From Spongilla lacustris (lineage: Eukaryota > Porifera > Demospongiae > Spongillida > Spongillidae), in contig OX442430.1 in the NCBI GenBank assembly GCA_949361645.1, forward strand, positions 3,676,249-3,740,248: DNA of 64,000 nt, given 5' to 3'. Each line of letters opens with the position of its first letter. Within the stretch, counting starts at the first letter, position 1. A model generated the notes under the pieces. That model saw only the letters and a program-made list of their open reading frames with translations, made no database searches and was not told the DNA's origin. Positions 13,301-25,233 of the stretch are shown in pieces. Made by a program: the position numbers and the translations under genes.

Positions 13301-15819
13301 ACATACATACATACATACATACATACATACATACATACATACATACATACATACATACATACATACATACATACATACATACATACATACATACATACAT
13401 ACATACATACATACATACATACATACATACATACATACATACATACATACATACATACATACATACATACATACATACATACATACATACATACATACAT
13501 ACATACATACATACATACATACATACATACATACATACATACATACATACATACATACATACATACATACATACATACATACATACATACATACATACAT
13601 ACATACATACATACATACATACATACATACATACATACATACATACATACATACATACATACATACATACATACATACATACATACATACATACATACAT
13701 ACATACATACATACATACATACATACATACATACATACATACATACATACATACATACATACATACATACATACATACATACATACATACATACATACAT
13801 ACATACATACATACATACATACATACATACATACATACATACATACATACATACATACATACATACATACATACATACATACATACATACATACATACAT
13901 ACATACATACATACATACATACATACATACATACATACATACATACATACATACATACATACATACATACATACATACATACATACATACATACATACAT
14001 ACATACATACATACATACATACATACATACATACATACATACATACATACATACATACATACATACATACATACATACATACATACATACATACATACAT
14101 ACATACATACATACATACATACATACATACATACATACATACATACATACATACATACATACATACATACATACATACATACATACATACATACATACAT
14201 ACATACATACATACATACATACATACATACATACATACATACATACATACATACATACATACATACATACATACATACATACATACATACATACATACAT
14301 ACATACATACATACATACATACATACATACATACATACATACATACATACATACATACATACATACATACATACATACATACATACATACATACATACAT
14401 ACATACATACATACATACATACATACATACATACATACATACATACATACATACATACATACATACATACATACATACATACATACATACATACATACAT
14501 ACATACATACATACATACATACATACATACATACATACATACATACATACATACATACATACATACATACATACATACATACATACATACATACATACAT
14601 ACATACATACATACATACATACATACATACATACATACATACATACATACATACATACATACATACATACATACATACATACATACATACATACATACAT
14701 ACATACATACATACATACATACATACATACATACATACATACATACATACATACATACATACATACATACATACATACATACATACATACATACATACAT
14801 ACATACATACATACATACATACATACATACATACATACATACATACATACATACATACATACATACATACATACATACATACATACATACATACATACAT
14901 ACATACATACATACATACATACATACATACATACATACATACATACATACATACATACATACATACATACATACATACATACATACATACATACATACAT
15001 ACATACATACATACATACATACATACATACATACATACATACATACATACATACATACATACATACATACATACATACATACATACATACATACATACAT
15101 ACATACATACATACATACATACATACATACATACATACATACATACATACATACATACATACATACATACATACATACATACATACATACATACATACAT
15201 ACATACATACATACATACATACATACATACATACATACATACATACATACATACATACATACATACATACATACATACATACATACATACATACATACAT
15301 ACATACATACATACATACATACATACATACATACATACATACATACATACATACATACATACATACATACATACATACATACATACATACATACATACAT
15401 ACATACATACATACATACATACATACATACATACATACATACATACATACATACATACATACATACATACATACATACATACATACATACATACATACAT
15501 ACATACATACATACATACATACATACATACATACATACATACATACATACATACATACATACATACATACATACATACATACATACATACATACATACAT
15601 ACATACATACATACATACATACATACATACATACATACATACATACATACATACATACATACATACATACATACATACATACATACATACATACATACAT
15701 ACATACATACATACATACATACATACATACATACATACATACATACATACATACATACATACATACATACATACATACATACATACATACATACATACAT
15801 ACATACATACATACATACA
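10379..15819. repeat. Giant uninterrupted (ATAC)n tetranucleotide microsatellite, 5,441 bp
   Basis: About 1,360 copies of one tetranucleotide with no interruption that I can see from 10379 to 15819. Because 4 and 3 share no factor, the repeat is open in several frames on both strands (YIHT on plus, MYVC on minus); those frames are not genes. Complete purity over 5.4 kb implies recent expansion, or polishing or collapse effects in the assembly. Confidence 0.97.
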
Positions 15820-15956
15820 CCAACCAGTACGCCCACTCTGTGTTGTGTCCAGCCTCAGATTGCTACTTCCGATCTACATGCGCTAAAGGAGTTAAAATCC
15901 ATCTCTGTAAAACACATCTTTGGTCAAAATCTGATGTAGATGCTGTAGAACTTTGA
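15819..15956 (+). CDS. Partial coding frame with one C2H2 zinc finger, next to the microsatellite
   Basis: Directly after the microsatellite one frame reads TNQYAHSVLCPASDC, continues into a finger, and stops at TGA 15954-15956. The spacing is C-x4-C-x12-H-x4-H (CPASDC ... KIHLCKTH), a normal C2H2 finger, followed by LWSKSDVDAVEL. Finger proteins of this kind occur in host transcription factors and also at the N-terminus of some LINE ORFs. The frame runs into the microsatellite upstream, so its true start (exon boundary or rearrangement) cannot be seen. No partner sequence was found within the window. It may be a terminal exon or a fragment. Confidence 0.45.
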   Translation, partial: TNQYAHSVLCPASDCYFRSTCAKGVKIHLCKTHLWSKSDVDAVEL

Positions 15957-16015
15957 ATGTTTTAGCTTGGTGATATATATGTTCTCAGGCTAACTATGCC
16001 AGTCTAGTCTCTTCC

Positions 16016-16101
16016 TTACATACATACATGCATGCATGCATGCATGCATGCACATGTGCACACATACACACACACACACACACATACACACACATATATA
16101 A
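16016..16101. repeat. Compound CATA / GCAT / CA microsatellite
   Basis: Short runs of ACAT, then GCAT, then CA dinucleotides ending in CATATATA. It lies only about 200 bp from the giant ATAC array, so this locus is prone to simple-repeat growth. Confidence 0.9.
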
Positions 16102-16240
16102 CAATAATAATATGCCGTTGTTTTATACAAGTATAACATAGATATATCACCAGCTTTTTCCTTGTGTTTAAGTGTTGATGTACTTTTATAGAGAGAGTTC
16201 AAAGTAAAGGAACATAGAGGGACAGGGCATGAAAAGTCAC

Positions 16241-16318
16241 TAAGTGGGCGGGTAGCCCTTGGAGGGTGGGTAGCCCTAGGAGGGTGGGTAGCCCTTTAAG
16301 GGTGGGTAGCCCTTGCAT
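16241..16318 (+). repeat. ~22-bp minisatellite, G-quadruplex-capable
   Basis: Four consecutive copies of a unit containing GGGTGGGTAGCCCT, separated by GGAG, AGGA or TTAA. Each copy carries two GGG runs, enough in total for an intramolecular G-quadruplex on the plus strand. Confidence 0.85.
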
Positions 16319-16392
16319 GTTGACCATGTTTTGGGGTGTTATGATTTCTCAGATATTTCACACTGACTAGTGAAACGTTTATTACAGATTCC

Positions 16393-17057
16393 TCAATAGC
16401 AGCTATGCTGTAGGGAGGATGCACCCTTGTGGCAGTCTCGCAACATCCTAGCCTTCTCATTAAGCTTTGCTTCCATTAAGGCCACGCCATTAAAAAGCGA
16501 GTTCTCCACTGTGACCTCAATACTGCAATACATTGCCAGTTGTTGGAGAGACCAAAAGGAGAGGTCTTTAGAAACACAGCCCCTCCATCCACATTTTGAT
16601 TTATGTTGTGGGCAATTTGCAGATGAAGTTTCCCCACAAAGTATTTGTTTAGGAAGTCTGTACATTAATTGTCCTCCATTATGTAGATATGGCCCAGCCA
16701 CCGTTGCATAGCTATGGAAATAAGAGTAGAGGCATGATGTTGGAGGTGGGATCTTGCGAGAACAGTGTAGTGTCAGGAATATGTTGCCATCCAACCTATA
16801 CTTAATTTCAACACCATCATTGTGGTCACGTCTTGATGCATCACTAGTACTTTATTGAAGTAGGTTAAGCAGGAAGGGTGCCAGCACACACCCCTGTTTG
16901 AGACCAGTTGAAACTTGAAGAGGTTCTGATGACACCATCAACACGAACTGAGGCTTCCATATTGACATGAAGGCCTCTTAATATGTGACTAACTTTGATG
17001 GGAAGCCCAATCGTGCTAGTAGCAACCACAAGGTATAGGCCTTTTTCAAACACACAC
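16393..17057 (-). pseudogene. LINE reverse-transcriptase relic
   Basis: The minus strand carries a decayed non-LTR RT palm region. One frame reads GLPIKVSHILRGLHVNMEAS followed by VRVDGV. A shifted frame then gives GLKQGCVLAPFLLNLL (about 16858-16905), the well-known GxxQGCVLAPxLFN block of LINE RTs. Beyond a stop the sequence continues as GVEIKYRLDG, a block normally followed by the ADD catalytic box, which is not intact here. It differs from the RLE-type families in the rest of the window. The N-terminal half and any endonuclease are absent or unrecognisable, and the upstream side runs into CA-rich microsatellite. It is non-functional. Confidence 0.6.
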
Positions 17058-20000
17058 TGGCGCTCACACACACGTGCACACACACATACATACACACACA
17101 TATATATGCATGTATACATACCCCCCCTCCCCACGTACAATACATATACCTTACGAAGTTAAGAGTCACCATTGTAGAGCTAAAAAGCTTTACTAGTAGA
17201 TCATCACTGCATCTGCATCAATAACATGCATCCACAACACTCGTATTTCTAACAGATAGGGTTAAAACTCTATGCATACCGCTAGGAGTTGATCATGATG
17301 TAAAGAATGCTCATTTAGCACAGAAACACTGTGTGCAATGTCCTTGCTAGGAGCCCATATATTCGTTCTGGCTTCAAATCAAAGAATTATAAGCCTCACA
17401 TCTGCAAATAGCTTTTTGGTAACACATCAATGTCTGACCTTTCTGTGTTGTAGACAATGATGCTGAACCTGCAACATGAAGCATGCCCCCTGGCCCCCTT
17501 TATTCCTTGTGACTTACAGAGCAACTCCACTCAGCCAGCACTATAAACATACAGCATGCTCTGGGTTCTAGTTCTTCCTAGCATGCATGCTATATGTATT
17601 TAATATATCCACGATTGGCTCTGAGCCTATTTTGGAATTCACCGGCTTATTCACGTAGTAATATGGAGAGTGACTATAGGTAATGAATCTGGAGTGGTTT
17701 TGTGCACGTATATAAGTCAACGTGACACTGCAACCTAAGTCCATTTTTAATCAGTATAGTTCAACGAGCGTACTAAACTGTTAACGCAACCAGCATTGAA
17801 ACAGGCCTGTTTTTCGGGGTAAATACAAGGAAGTAATAGGTTTTCTAATTAAAATATGATTAGTGCGTATAATTATAAACGTACGTAATACGGTCAGAAT
17901 TCCGACCCCGAAAAACACGATCAATACAGGGCCAAAGTCCTGTACCAGTACCGGTACAGGACAATCAGGACTGGTACAGGTTTTGCAGGACTGGTTTAGG
18001 ACTGTTAGGAATTGGTCGTGTATGCATAGGTGTCAATGGCCTGCCTGAGCAGGCCTGAGCAGTTTAGCCCTTCCCACTATTGTGTTCTGCCTGCATAATT
18101 TTATTCAATGTTTCTTTGAAGTGCACTGCGGTGACTGAAATGGCTTCTGTTTACCAAGCATGCTATCTGCTTACATGTATGTCTTTGTCAACACCTCCAA
18201 GACTTGATTCTTCCATTCTGTTTTAACATTTTAGAACGCTTCCTAGCTGTGCAGGTCACATGTGTAACTTTGGAAAGGAAAACAAAGGTATGGATATAAA
18301 AATCACGTTACGCTATTTGACTGGTGTACTCAATGTATAGAAGAGTACATCTACATAGGTCTGCAGAAGTTTAAGGGCATTCTCCATTTGAAGACCTGTT
18401 GAGGTATGCATAGGTGTCAATGGCCTGCCTGAGCATGCCATGATGTTTAGCCCTTGCCACGCTGTTAGCTGATATGGCTTTAATAGTGTAAAGATGTTGG
18501 TGCAATATCAAGGTAAATGAATGCTGCATCAAGTTGAGTATATTAGTAATGTTTCTTTATCTACTCTGTAGAGATGTGCGTCAGTGTCTTCTGTCAGTTG
18601 CAAAAATGGTGGTGTGACATTTGGTTCTGAGCCTCTACCAACACCAGAAAAAAATAGCAACTGTATGGAACACCACCAAGATACAGCAGTGGGTCCTACA
18701 GCTACCAGTCTGCCTCAATGCAATCAGCTACCATGGGAGAGTCACTCGTAGGGGAGCTACCAGCGCCCATATTACCTTGTTTCTCCATACACCAGTCATT
18801 GGTACACAATGAAACAAGCTGTAAAAGAAAAAGGTAATGGTGGTGTACAGGTGACATTTACTGAGCCTCTACCAACACCAGGTTAAAGAGCTTTGAAAGG
18901 GGAAAAAAAAAGGCTTAATGGAACATCAGTAAGATACTGCATTCATCCCTTCAAAGTGACGTAAGTGTCTAGTAACAGGGGGGGAGAAAAAGGTGCCTGT
19001 AGATCTATATGGGCTTGTAGAGTGTGTACCAGCTGGCGGTGCATGTACATGTACAGTCATCACTTTTGTAGATTGCATCCTATCAGTAAATGCATGTTAG
19101 TATTCACTGCGTCTTTGAACATCTTATGTGATTACCAAACATGTTTAGGTCTGCTGGTGTTGATATGGCTTCTGTTTACCTGAATGTATCTACACTCCGC
19201 AATTTAATTGCTCATGTATACATGTAACTTAACAGCAGTGTATGACTCCATCAACACTTCTAAGATTTCATTTGAACACTTACTGTGTACAGGTCACAAG
19301 TAAAGGTATGATATAAATATGATGATTCACTATTTCACTGGTGTACTCTACATGTATAGGAGGATGACAGTAGTGTTTGAATGATGTTGGTCCTGAGACG
19401 CTTAGGTTGGCAATGCAATGTGATGATGGCATGTACTGCGAAGATTGTTCAGTGGAGTTAGGGACCAGACTTGGTGATGGTTGTGTACAAATGTAGGTGT
19501 GTGGAATTAGTGATGGTACATCACACTTTTCAGGGATCAGATTTGTTGAAGCTTCCTCCAGAATGTAATAAATGGAGTGCTTTTATTTGGTCTTTGATTG
19601 GAGTTCAGCTGACATGGCTGGTGGTGACTCGAAAATGTTGGTGTTTTGCGACTCAGAACGGACTGTTGCAGTTGTTTGTGTTGGAGCAGGATAGTTAGTC
19701 TGTTTTTGCCGCATAATGTGGATTTTACCTAGTTGCTGTGTTGTGTTGTAGTCATAGTGTGCATCATGTGACATTGGCACCAATTGGGTATAGTCATAGT
19801 AACAATGTAATATTAATTAATGACGCAATAATAGTACATATACATAGCACATCAAAAAAGAGTGATGACTGACTTTCCCGGGATGACAACTACTGAACTA
19901 CATTGATTAAAGAGCTAGCACCGCATGATACTCTCAGATCGAAGGGCTAAACAAGTGTATAGCAACAGATTTTTAGCCCAAATGTCTTTACCTTGGTTTT

Positions 20001-20060
20001 AGACACATGCATATCCATGAATCGATTAAGCTACGGGGTAGGCTCTCCTCTTTCTTAGTC
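17058..20060. other. Low-copy DNA with diverged internal duplications, no gene recognised
   Basis: No frame resembles a known protein. Three internal duplications are visible. About 18.11-18.36 kb resembles about 19.10-19.37 kb (shared blocks ATGGCTTCTGTTTACC, ACTGGTGTACTC and GTGCAGGTCAC or close variants). The block around GAGCCTCTACCAACACCAG is repeated at 18629-18647 and 18863-18881. GGTGTCAATGGCCTGCCTGA occurs near 18.03 and 18.41 kb. CAGGACTGGTACAGG-like short repeats cluster near 17.94-18.01 kb. The 43-bp block at 18361-18403 is identical to 8561-8603. Confidence 0.5.
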
Positions 20061-20163
20061 TCATACCCAGACCCAAATGTACGTAACAATTTCCGCGTAG
20101 CGGTGATGTAATCCATCCGCTGCTGCGAACGGGTCTGGGGCCAAGATTAATAATCGGGTATGA
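20061..20163. repeat. Possible 103-bp miniature element
   Basis: Ends TCATACCC (20061-20068) and GGGTATGA (20156-20163) are an 8-bp perfect inverted pair, with a second inverted pair just inside (AGACCC / GGGTCT). No clear target duplication was found, so this is only tentatively a MITE. Confidence 0.3.
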
Positions 20164-20177
20164 AAAAAAATTAATGA

Positions 20178-20464
20178 AACAAGTAAATAAAAAACATTCT
20201 CTTTGAGAAAGTTGGTGGCATATAGGATTTGAAGGCAATGGTGGTGTAAAAAGGAAGGAAACAAGGGTCTAATAATAAGGGAAAATGGAATAGTCCTATG
20301 TTTAGCACACGAACAGCATACTATATCCTAAATGTGCTAAATATAGGACTATTCCATTTTCCCTTATTATTAGACCCTTGTTTCCTTCCTTTTTACACCA
20401 CCATTGCCTTCAAATCCTATATGCCACCAACTTTCTCATAGAGAATGTTTTTTATTTACTTGTT
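20178..20464. repeat. Near-perfect inverted repeat, 132-bp arms and 23-nt loop
   Basis: The left arm (20178-20309) is the reverse complement of the right arm (20333-20464) with only a few mismatches; for example CTTTGAGAAAG is opposite CTTTCTCATAG. A transcript would fold into a ~130-bp hairpin. It ends 27 bp from the stop codon of RT copy C, so on the minus strand it would lie at that element's 3' end. It could be a fold-back element, a palindromic rearrangement or a small-RNA source. No clear target duplication was seen. Confidence 0.9.
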
Positions 20465-20491
20465 AAGAAACATGAGAAGCTGTGCTGAAAT

Positions 20492-23400
20492 TCATTCTGG
20501 CAGGTATGGAAGCCTTGCTCCATCTTCAATCTCCATCCTTCTCCTCCATTTCACTCTACTGCCGCGAATGCACAGATTTGTAGCACGAAGGACAGCAAAA
20601 AGCATTCTTGCACGCACATAGCCCAGCACTTCACTGTAAGACTTGTGCCACATTGCAGCTAAAATGACATATAAATGTCTTTGCCTCAAGACCCAGTGCC
20701 CATCAGCTGTCACAACAAAAGGTGTAAAAGAAGCATTGATTGTTTCAGCAGCTTGTGAGTATTTGTGTTTCATAGTGTGTTCAATTGAGGAAAGAACTGC
20801 ACCCACATCACGATGCAAGTAAGAATTCGCATCTGAATCTACTACTCAAACATCAAAAAAGTAGTAGCTTGAGGCTGCCATACACCACGAACAGAAAGAT
20901 CAGCAACCAAAGCAGGAACCTTTTCATGGTCATTGGGTTCTCTTACAACAGGTTCTCTCACAACATCTTTGTATGCAATTGAAGCCAAATGACCAAGGGC
21001 ATCCCTAATCTCATTATGTCTTTGGATGACTAAACCTCCCTTTCTACAATCAAGGGCATGTCTAGTGCTGAACTGACTACCACAACCATCACACAGAGCT
21101 GGCAATCGTAGTAATGGTCGATGATATCTCAGTGCCAGTGAGTCCCGAAATTCAGTGGCAGATAGATCAAAATGATGGTATGCCATTGGTATCACTGTCA
21201 ACCATGCTGAGGTCTTTCCATCAATTCCTCGTTGTATAGCTCTCTTCTTGTTGTTGTCAAAGGTTTGTAGAACTGAATTCAGAAGGTTCTGGTATTGGAT
21301 TTCAATGTCATGATTTAATTCCCGGTGTAGCTTCGAAAGGTGGTCTATGTGATTAAATACTGAGAAGGATGAATTACACTTGATTGCATTAACTATATGA
21401 GCTGTACATTTTCTTGAACTTGCAAAGGAAGATACAGCTGTTGATAGAGGATCTCGAATTCCCAGTCCTCTATGACGGGCTGGAAGTGAAAACAGTTTCT
21501 TTTCAGAGTCACTTACAGTTCCCTGGAATAAAGCTGGCCAAAAGATGTCGTTCAATGCATTGCTCAGGTTTTCAAAGGAGGATTCACAATTTGGTACCAC
21601 TCTTTGCAGGTAAGACCATTGGAATTGCAGTGATTTGGAAAGAGCTCCAAATGCAGCCTGGGGGTATAATTCGGCTGCCTCAGTCAGTACACCCACTCCA
21701 GATGTCCAAGTTTTAACCTTTTCTAAAACAAAAGCATGCACATCCTCTTCCTCCCCAATGAATCCTCCCAAGAAACGATGTCCACGAACAATTTTTACTC
21801 CAAGTTCTTCAAACAGTGCCTTAGCTTCAGCCTACTCTGTGGCTCTAATAACCAAAACCGTCTTTTTAGGTTCAGGGTGGTAACCATAATCTGGACCTAG
21901 TTCACATAATTTCTGGAACCAAACTTTCCAGTTTGAAAGTTTCGCAGTGCAGGCTGAATCGTCAGCATACCAGTTCTGGATCCACTTGCCCTGATCTGTA
22001 AGATGTTTAATAAGTGGCATTAGAGCGGCAGCATACATTAGCATTGAAAGTGGATCTCCCTGTGCAACACCTTCTTTGCTAAGGATTACCTCAGAGCTGC
22101 CCTGTAAATGGAGTGATGCATAACCCCTATAGGTGTTAAATAGGAAACGTGAGCATCTGGGCCATTGAGCTCTAACATTCCATAAAGCTGCAGATCTATT
22201 AAGAGAATTAAAGGCATTCTTGGCATCAACTAATATAACTCCCCATCCATCTTCCCGATGCTCATCATATAGCTTTCTCATGGCATGTACTGCACCTTCA
22301 ATTCCTGCTCTCAGTCCAGAGCACAGCTGATCTACTCCACACAATTCCTCAACATCAATACCTATAGCCAAGGCCATCACTTTTCCAATTATTCTTCTAA
22401 GTACTTCCCCCACAGCGATAGGTCGCACTCCAGGGCATTTATCAAGTGCTATCAATCGACAAGACATAAGTGCCTTGATTTGTGCCCATTCTACTATGCC
22501 ATTTGCAAGGCATCTCACCAGTTCAGCAACAGCATCCCTCAAAGAGCTACTAGAAGAGCCAAACCTCAAAAGGTAGCATTGCCATTGAGCAGCCGTTGAA
22601 CCTCCTGGGTCACAACTACCACGAATCTTCCTGGCAGCATTTTCAATATGTGATCCTGTGATGTCAACATCAACAAGTGGAGGAAGTTCATCACATGGCA
22701 AAAATGCTCGTGTGCCTGACTGTGATGCTTCAGGATGTTTCTCTTGCAAGATTTGGGCAACAGGCTTGCCATTTACCAGCTGAGAAGGATCTAAAACACC
22801 TCCACTACATGCTTGGTCTGTCAACCACCTTACAGCTGATCTGATGTCCCTTCTAAGCTTTAAGTTGGAAAATACCCTTAGGACATGATCCTTGCTCCTG
22901 TCCAAGTTGACACCATGTGACTTTGACAACTGCTTAGCACATCTCCCATATTCATGTATAAGTTCCGGAAACCTCTCCTGCCTCCATTCATCTATTCTCC
23001 TTTTCAAGAGCCTTCGAATATCAGCACCTTTCTTCACCATTTTATCTCTTTGCATCATAACTGGTAGAAAAACTATAACACGTTCTGAGGGAACAGACTG
23101 TCTGCTTAGACAAATTATTTCCTCTGCTAAACGGTCGATAATCTCTCTTCCAATAGAACCCCTTGGTAAAATATAGTGATTACCTCTAACAGCGACAACT
23201 TTTCTCCAATATTGCACCCAAACATCTTTGTTGCTATTACAACTTCCGTCCTTAGCCAGTGACTCACCTCTACTGGTTGAGATACCTGGGGTGGGCCCGG
23301 AGAATGTGGCTGGTATACAAGCGGTGAGGATGAAGACTGTTGTGATTGCGGTTGCGGTTGAGGTTGCTGCGGTGGTCGAACCAAAGATTGTTAATATGAT

Positions 23401-23663
23401 GTTACAGCTTCGGGAGGAAGTCCGGGAAGTTTGTTCACTGGAACGGATGACTGTGAGCACATAGAACTAAAAGACACTGACTTGTCTTGCACAGGAGGTG
23501 ACGAAGTGGCGCTTTTATTGGAGTTAGCGCACCCTCCACGCTTCATGGGTTGGCAACAACATTTTCTATTGGACTTCACGCAAACACAAAACATACAAAC
23601 AGCATTATCTCCGTTGCAGGGGCAACACTTTGAAGTTTTAGTATTCACCTTCTGAGATGCCAT
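20492..23663 (-). pseudogene. Family-2 RLE-type retroelement, copy C (nearly full length)
   Basis: Minus-strand retroelement ORF of roughly 1,000 codons, starting at ATG 23661-23663. The N-terminus is a cysteine cluster (CCPCNGDNAVCMFCVCV, then KCCCQ), then a low-complexity linker with frameshifts. A long helical region leads into RT: GVRPIAVGEVLRRIIGK, ILVDAKNAFNSLNR, GVAQGDPLSMLMY, and the catalytic YADD at 21958-21969. The C-terminus has CDGCGSQFSTRHALDC followed by GGLVIQRHNEIRD, then ADLSVRGVW and a PD-(D/E)xK-like region, and ends with LRATNLCIRGSRVKW, stopping at 20492. Disruptions are frameshifts around 23.2-23.4 kb, a TAG at 21832-21834, and a TGA in the FDV segment near 20.85 kb. 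Copy D is the same family. Confidence 0.85.
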
Positions 23664-23671
23664 TCTATTTT

Positions 23672-25233
23672 GTTAGTAAATCTAGATCCATATGGATAGT
23701 ATGAGTTGTTATTATGATTTTAATGATACTACATGTATTGTGAATATCTCAGTTTAGAAATAACACTTATGGTTTAACATGGTTTATCATAAGCCATTGA
23801 ATGGTAAATTAAATCTAATACACTCAGACATACTATCCATATGGAAATAGATTTACTACTATGTAATGGTTTAATTATTAAAAGTCGTTATTATGTAGTA
23901 TTGTGAGTATCTCAGATTAGAACTAACACATGGTTTAACATGGTTCATCATAAACCATTCAATGGTAAATTAACTACATGTATTATTGTGAATATCTCAG
24001 TGTAGAAATAACACTTATGGTTTATCATGGTTTATCATACACCATGATGATGTCAGATTAAATCTAAAACCTTTAAACATACTATCCACATAAATATAGA
24101 TTTACTAACTAGTAATGGTTTAATTATTAAAAGTCGTTATTATGATCTTAATGATACTACATGTAATGTGAATATCTCAGTGTTGAAATAACACTTATGG
24201 TTTAACATGGTTTATCATAAATCATTCAATGGTAAATTAAATCTACACTCAATCATACTATCCATATGGATCTAGATTTACTAATTAGTAATGGTTCAAT
24301 TATTAAAAGGCGTTATTATGATTTTAATAATACTACATGTAATGTGAATATCTCAGTGTAGAAATAACACTTATGGTTTAACATGGTTTATAATACACCA
24401 TGATGACGTCAGATTAAATCTAAAACCTTTAAACATACTATCCATATAAATATTGATTTACTAACTAGTAATGGTTTAATTATTAAAAGTCGTTATTATG
24501 ATTTTAATGATACTACATGTATTGTGAATATCTCAGTGTAAAAATAGCACATGGTTTAACATGGTTTATCATACACCATGATGACGTCAGATTAAATCTA
24601 AAACCTTTAAACATACTATCCACATAAACATAGAATTACTAACTAGTAATGGTTTAATTATTAAAAGTCGTTATTATGATCTTAATGATACTACATGTAA
24701 TGTGAATATCTCAGTGTTGAAATAACACTTATGGTTTAACATGGTTTATCATAAATCATTCAATGGTAAATTAAATCTAATACACTCAATCATACTATCC
24801 ATATTGATCTAGATTTACTAACTAGTAATGGTTCAATTATTAAAAGGCGTTATTATGATTTTAATAATACTACATGTAATGTGAATATCTCAGTGTAGAA
24901 ATAACACTTATGGTTTAACATGGTTTATAATACACCATGATGACATCAGATTAAATCTAAAACCTTTAAACATACTATCCATATAAATATTGATTTACTA
25001 ACTGGTAATGGTTTAATTATTAAAAGTCGTTATTATGATTTTAATGATACTACATGTATTGTGAATATCTCAGTGTAGAAATAGCACATGGTTTAACATG
25101 GTTTATAATACACCATTATAACGTCAGATTTAATCTAAAACCTTTAAACATACTATCCATATAAATATAGATTTACTAACTAATAATGGTTTAATTACAA
25201 AAAGTCGTTATTATGATTTTAATGATACTACAT
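23672..25233 (+). repeat. ~180-bp satellite block 4, two monomer types
   Basis: Begins with ~31 bp in reverse orientation (GTTAGTAAATCTAGATCC) and then switches to forward orientation near 23704. Two monomer types are mixed. Type A has AAACCATTCAATGGTAAA then ATCCATATGG. Type B has ACACCATGATGACGTCAG then AAACCTTTAAACATAC. Between 24113 and 25160 they form an A-B-B trimer repeated with a period near 530 bp. RT copy B joins at 25233/25234. Confidence 0.93.

Noticed and set aside
10193..15956. Very long open frames on both strands (~1,850 codons each)
   Set aside because: They are translations of the ATAC microsatellite (YIHT and MYVC repeats). Only the short unique tail after 15819 has coding character.
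16427..16711. Plus-strand 94-codon frame
   Set aside because: Shadow of the minus-strand LINE RT relic; no recognisable protein.
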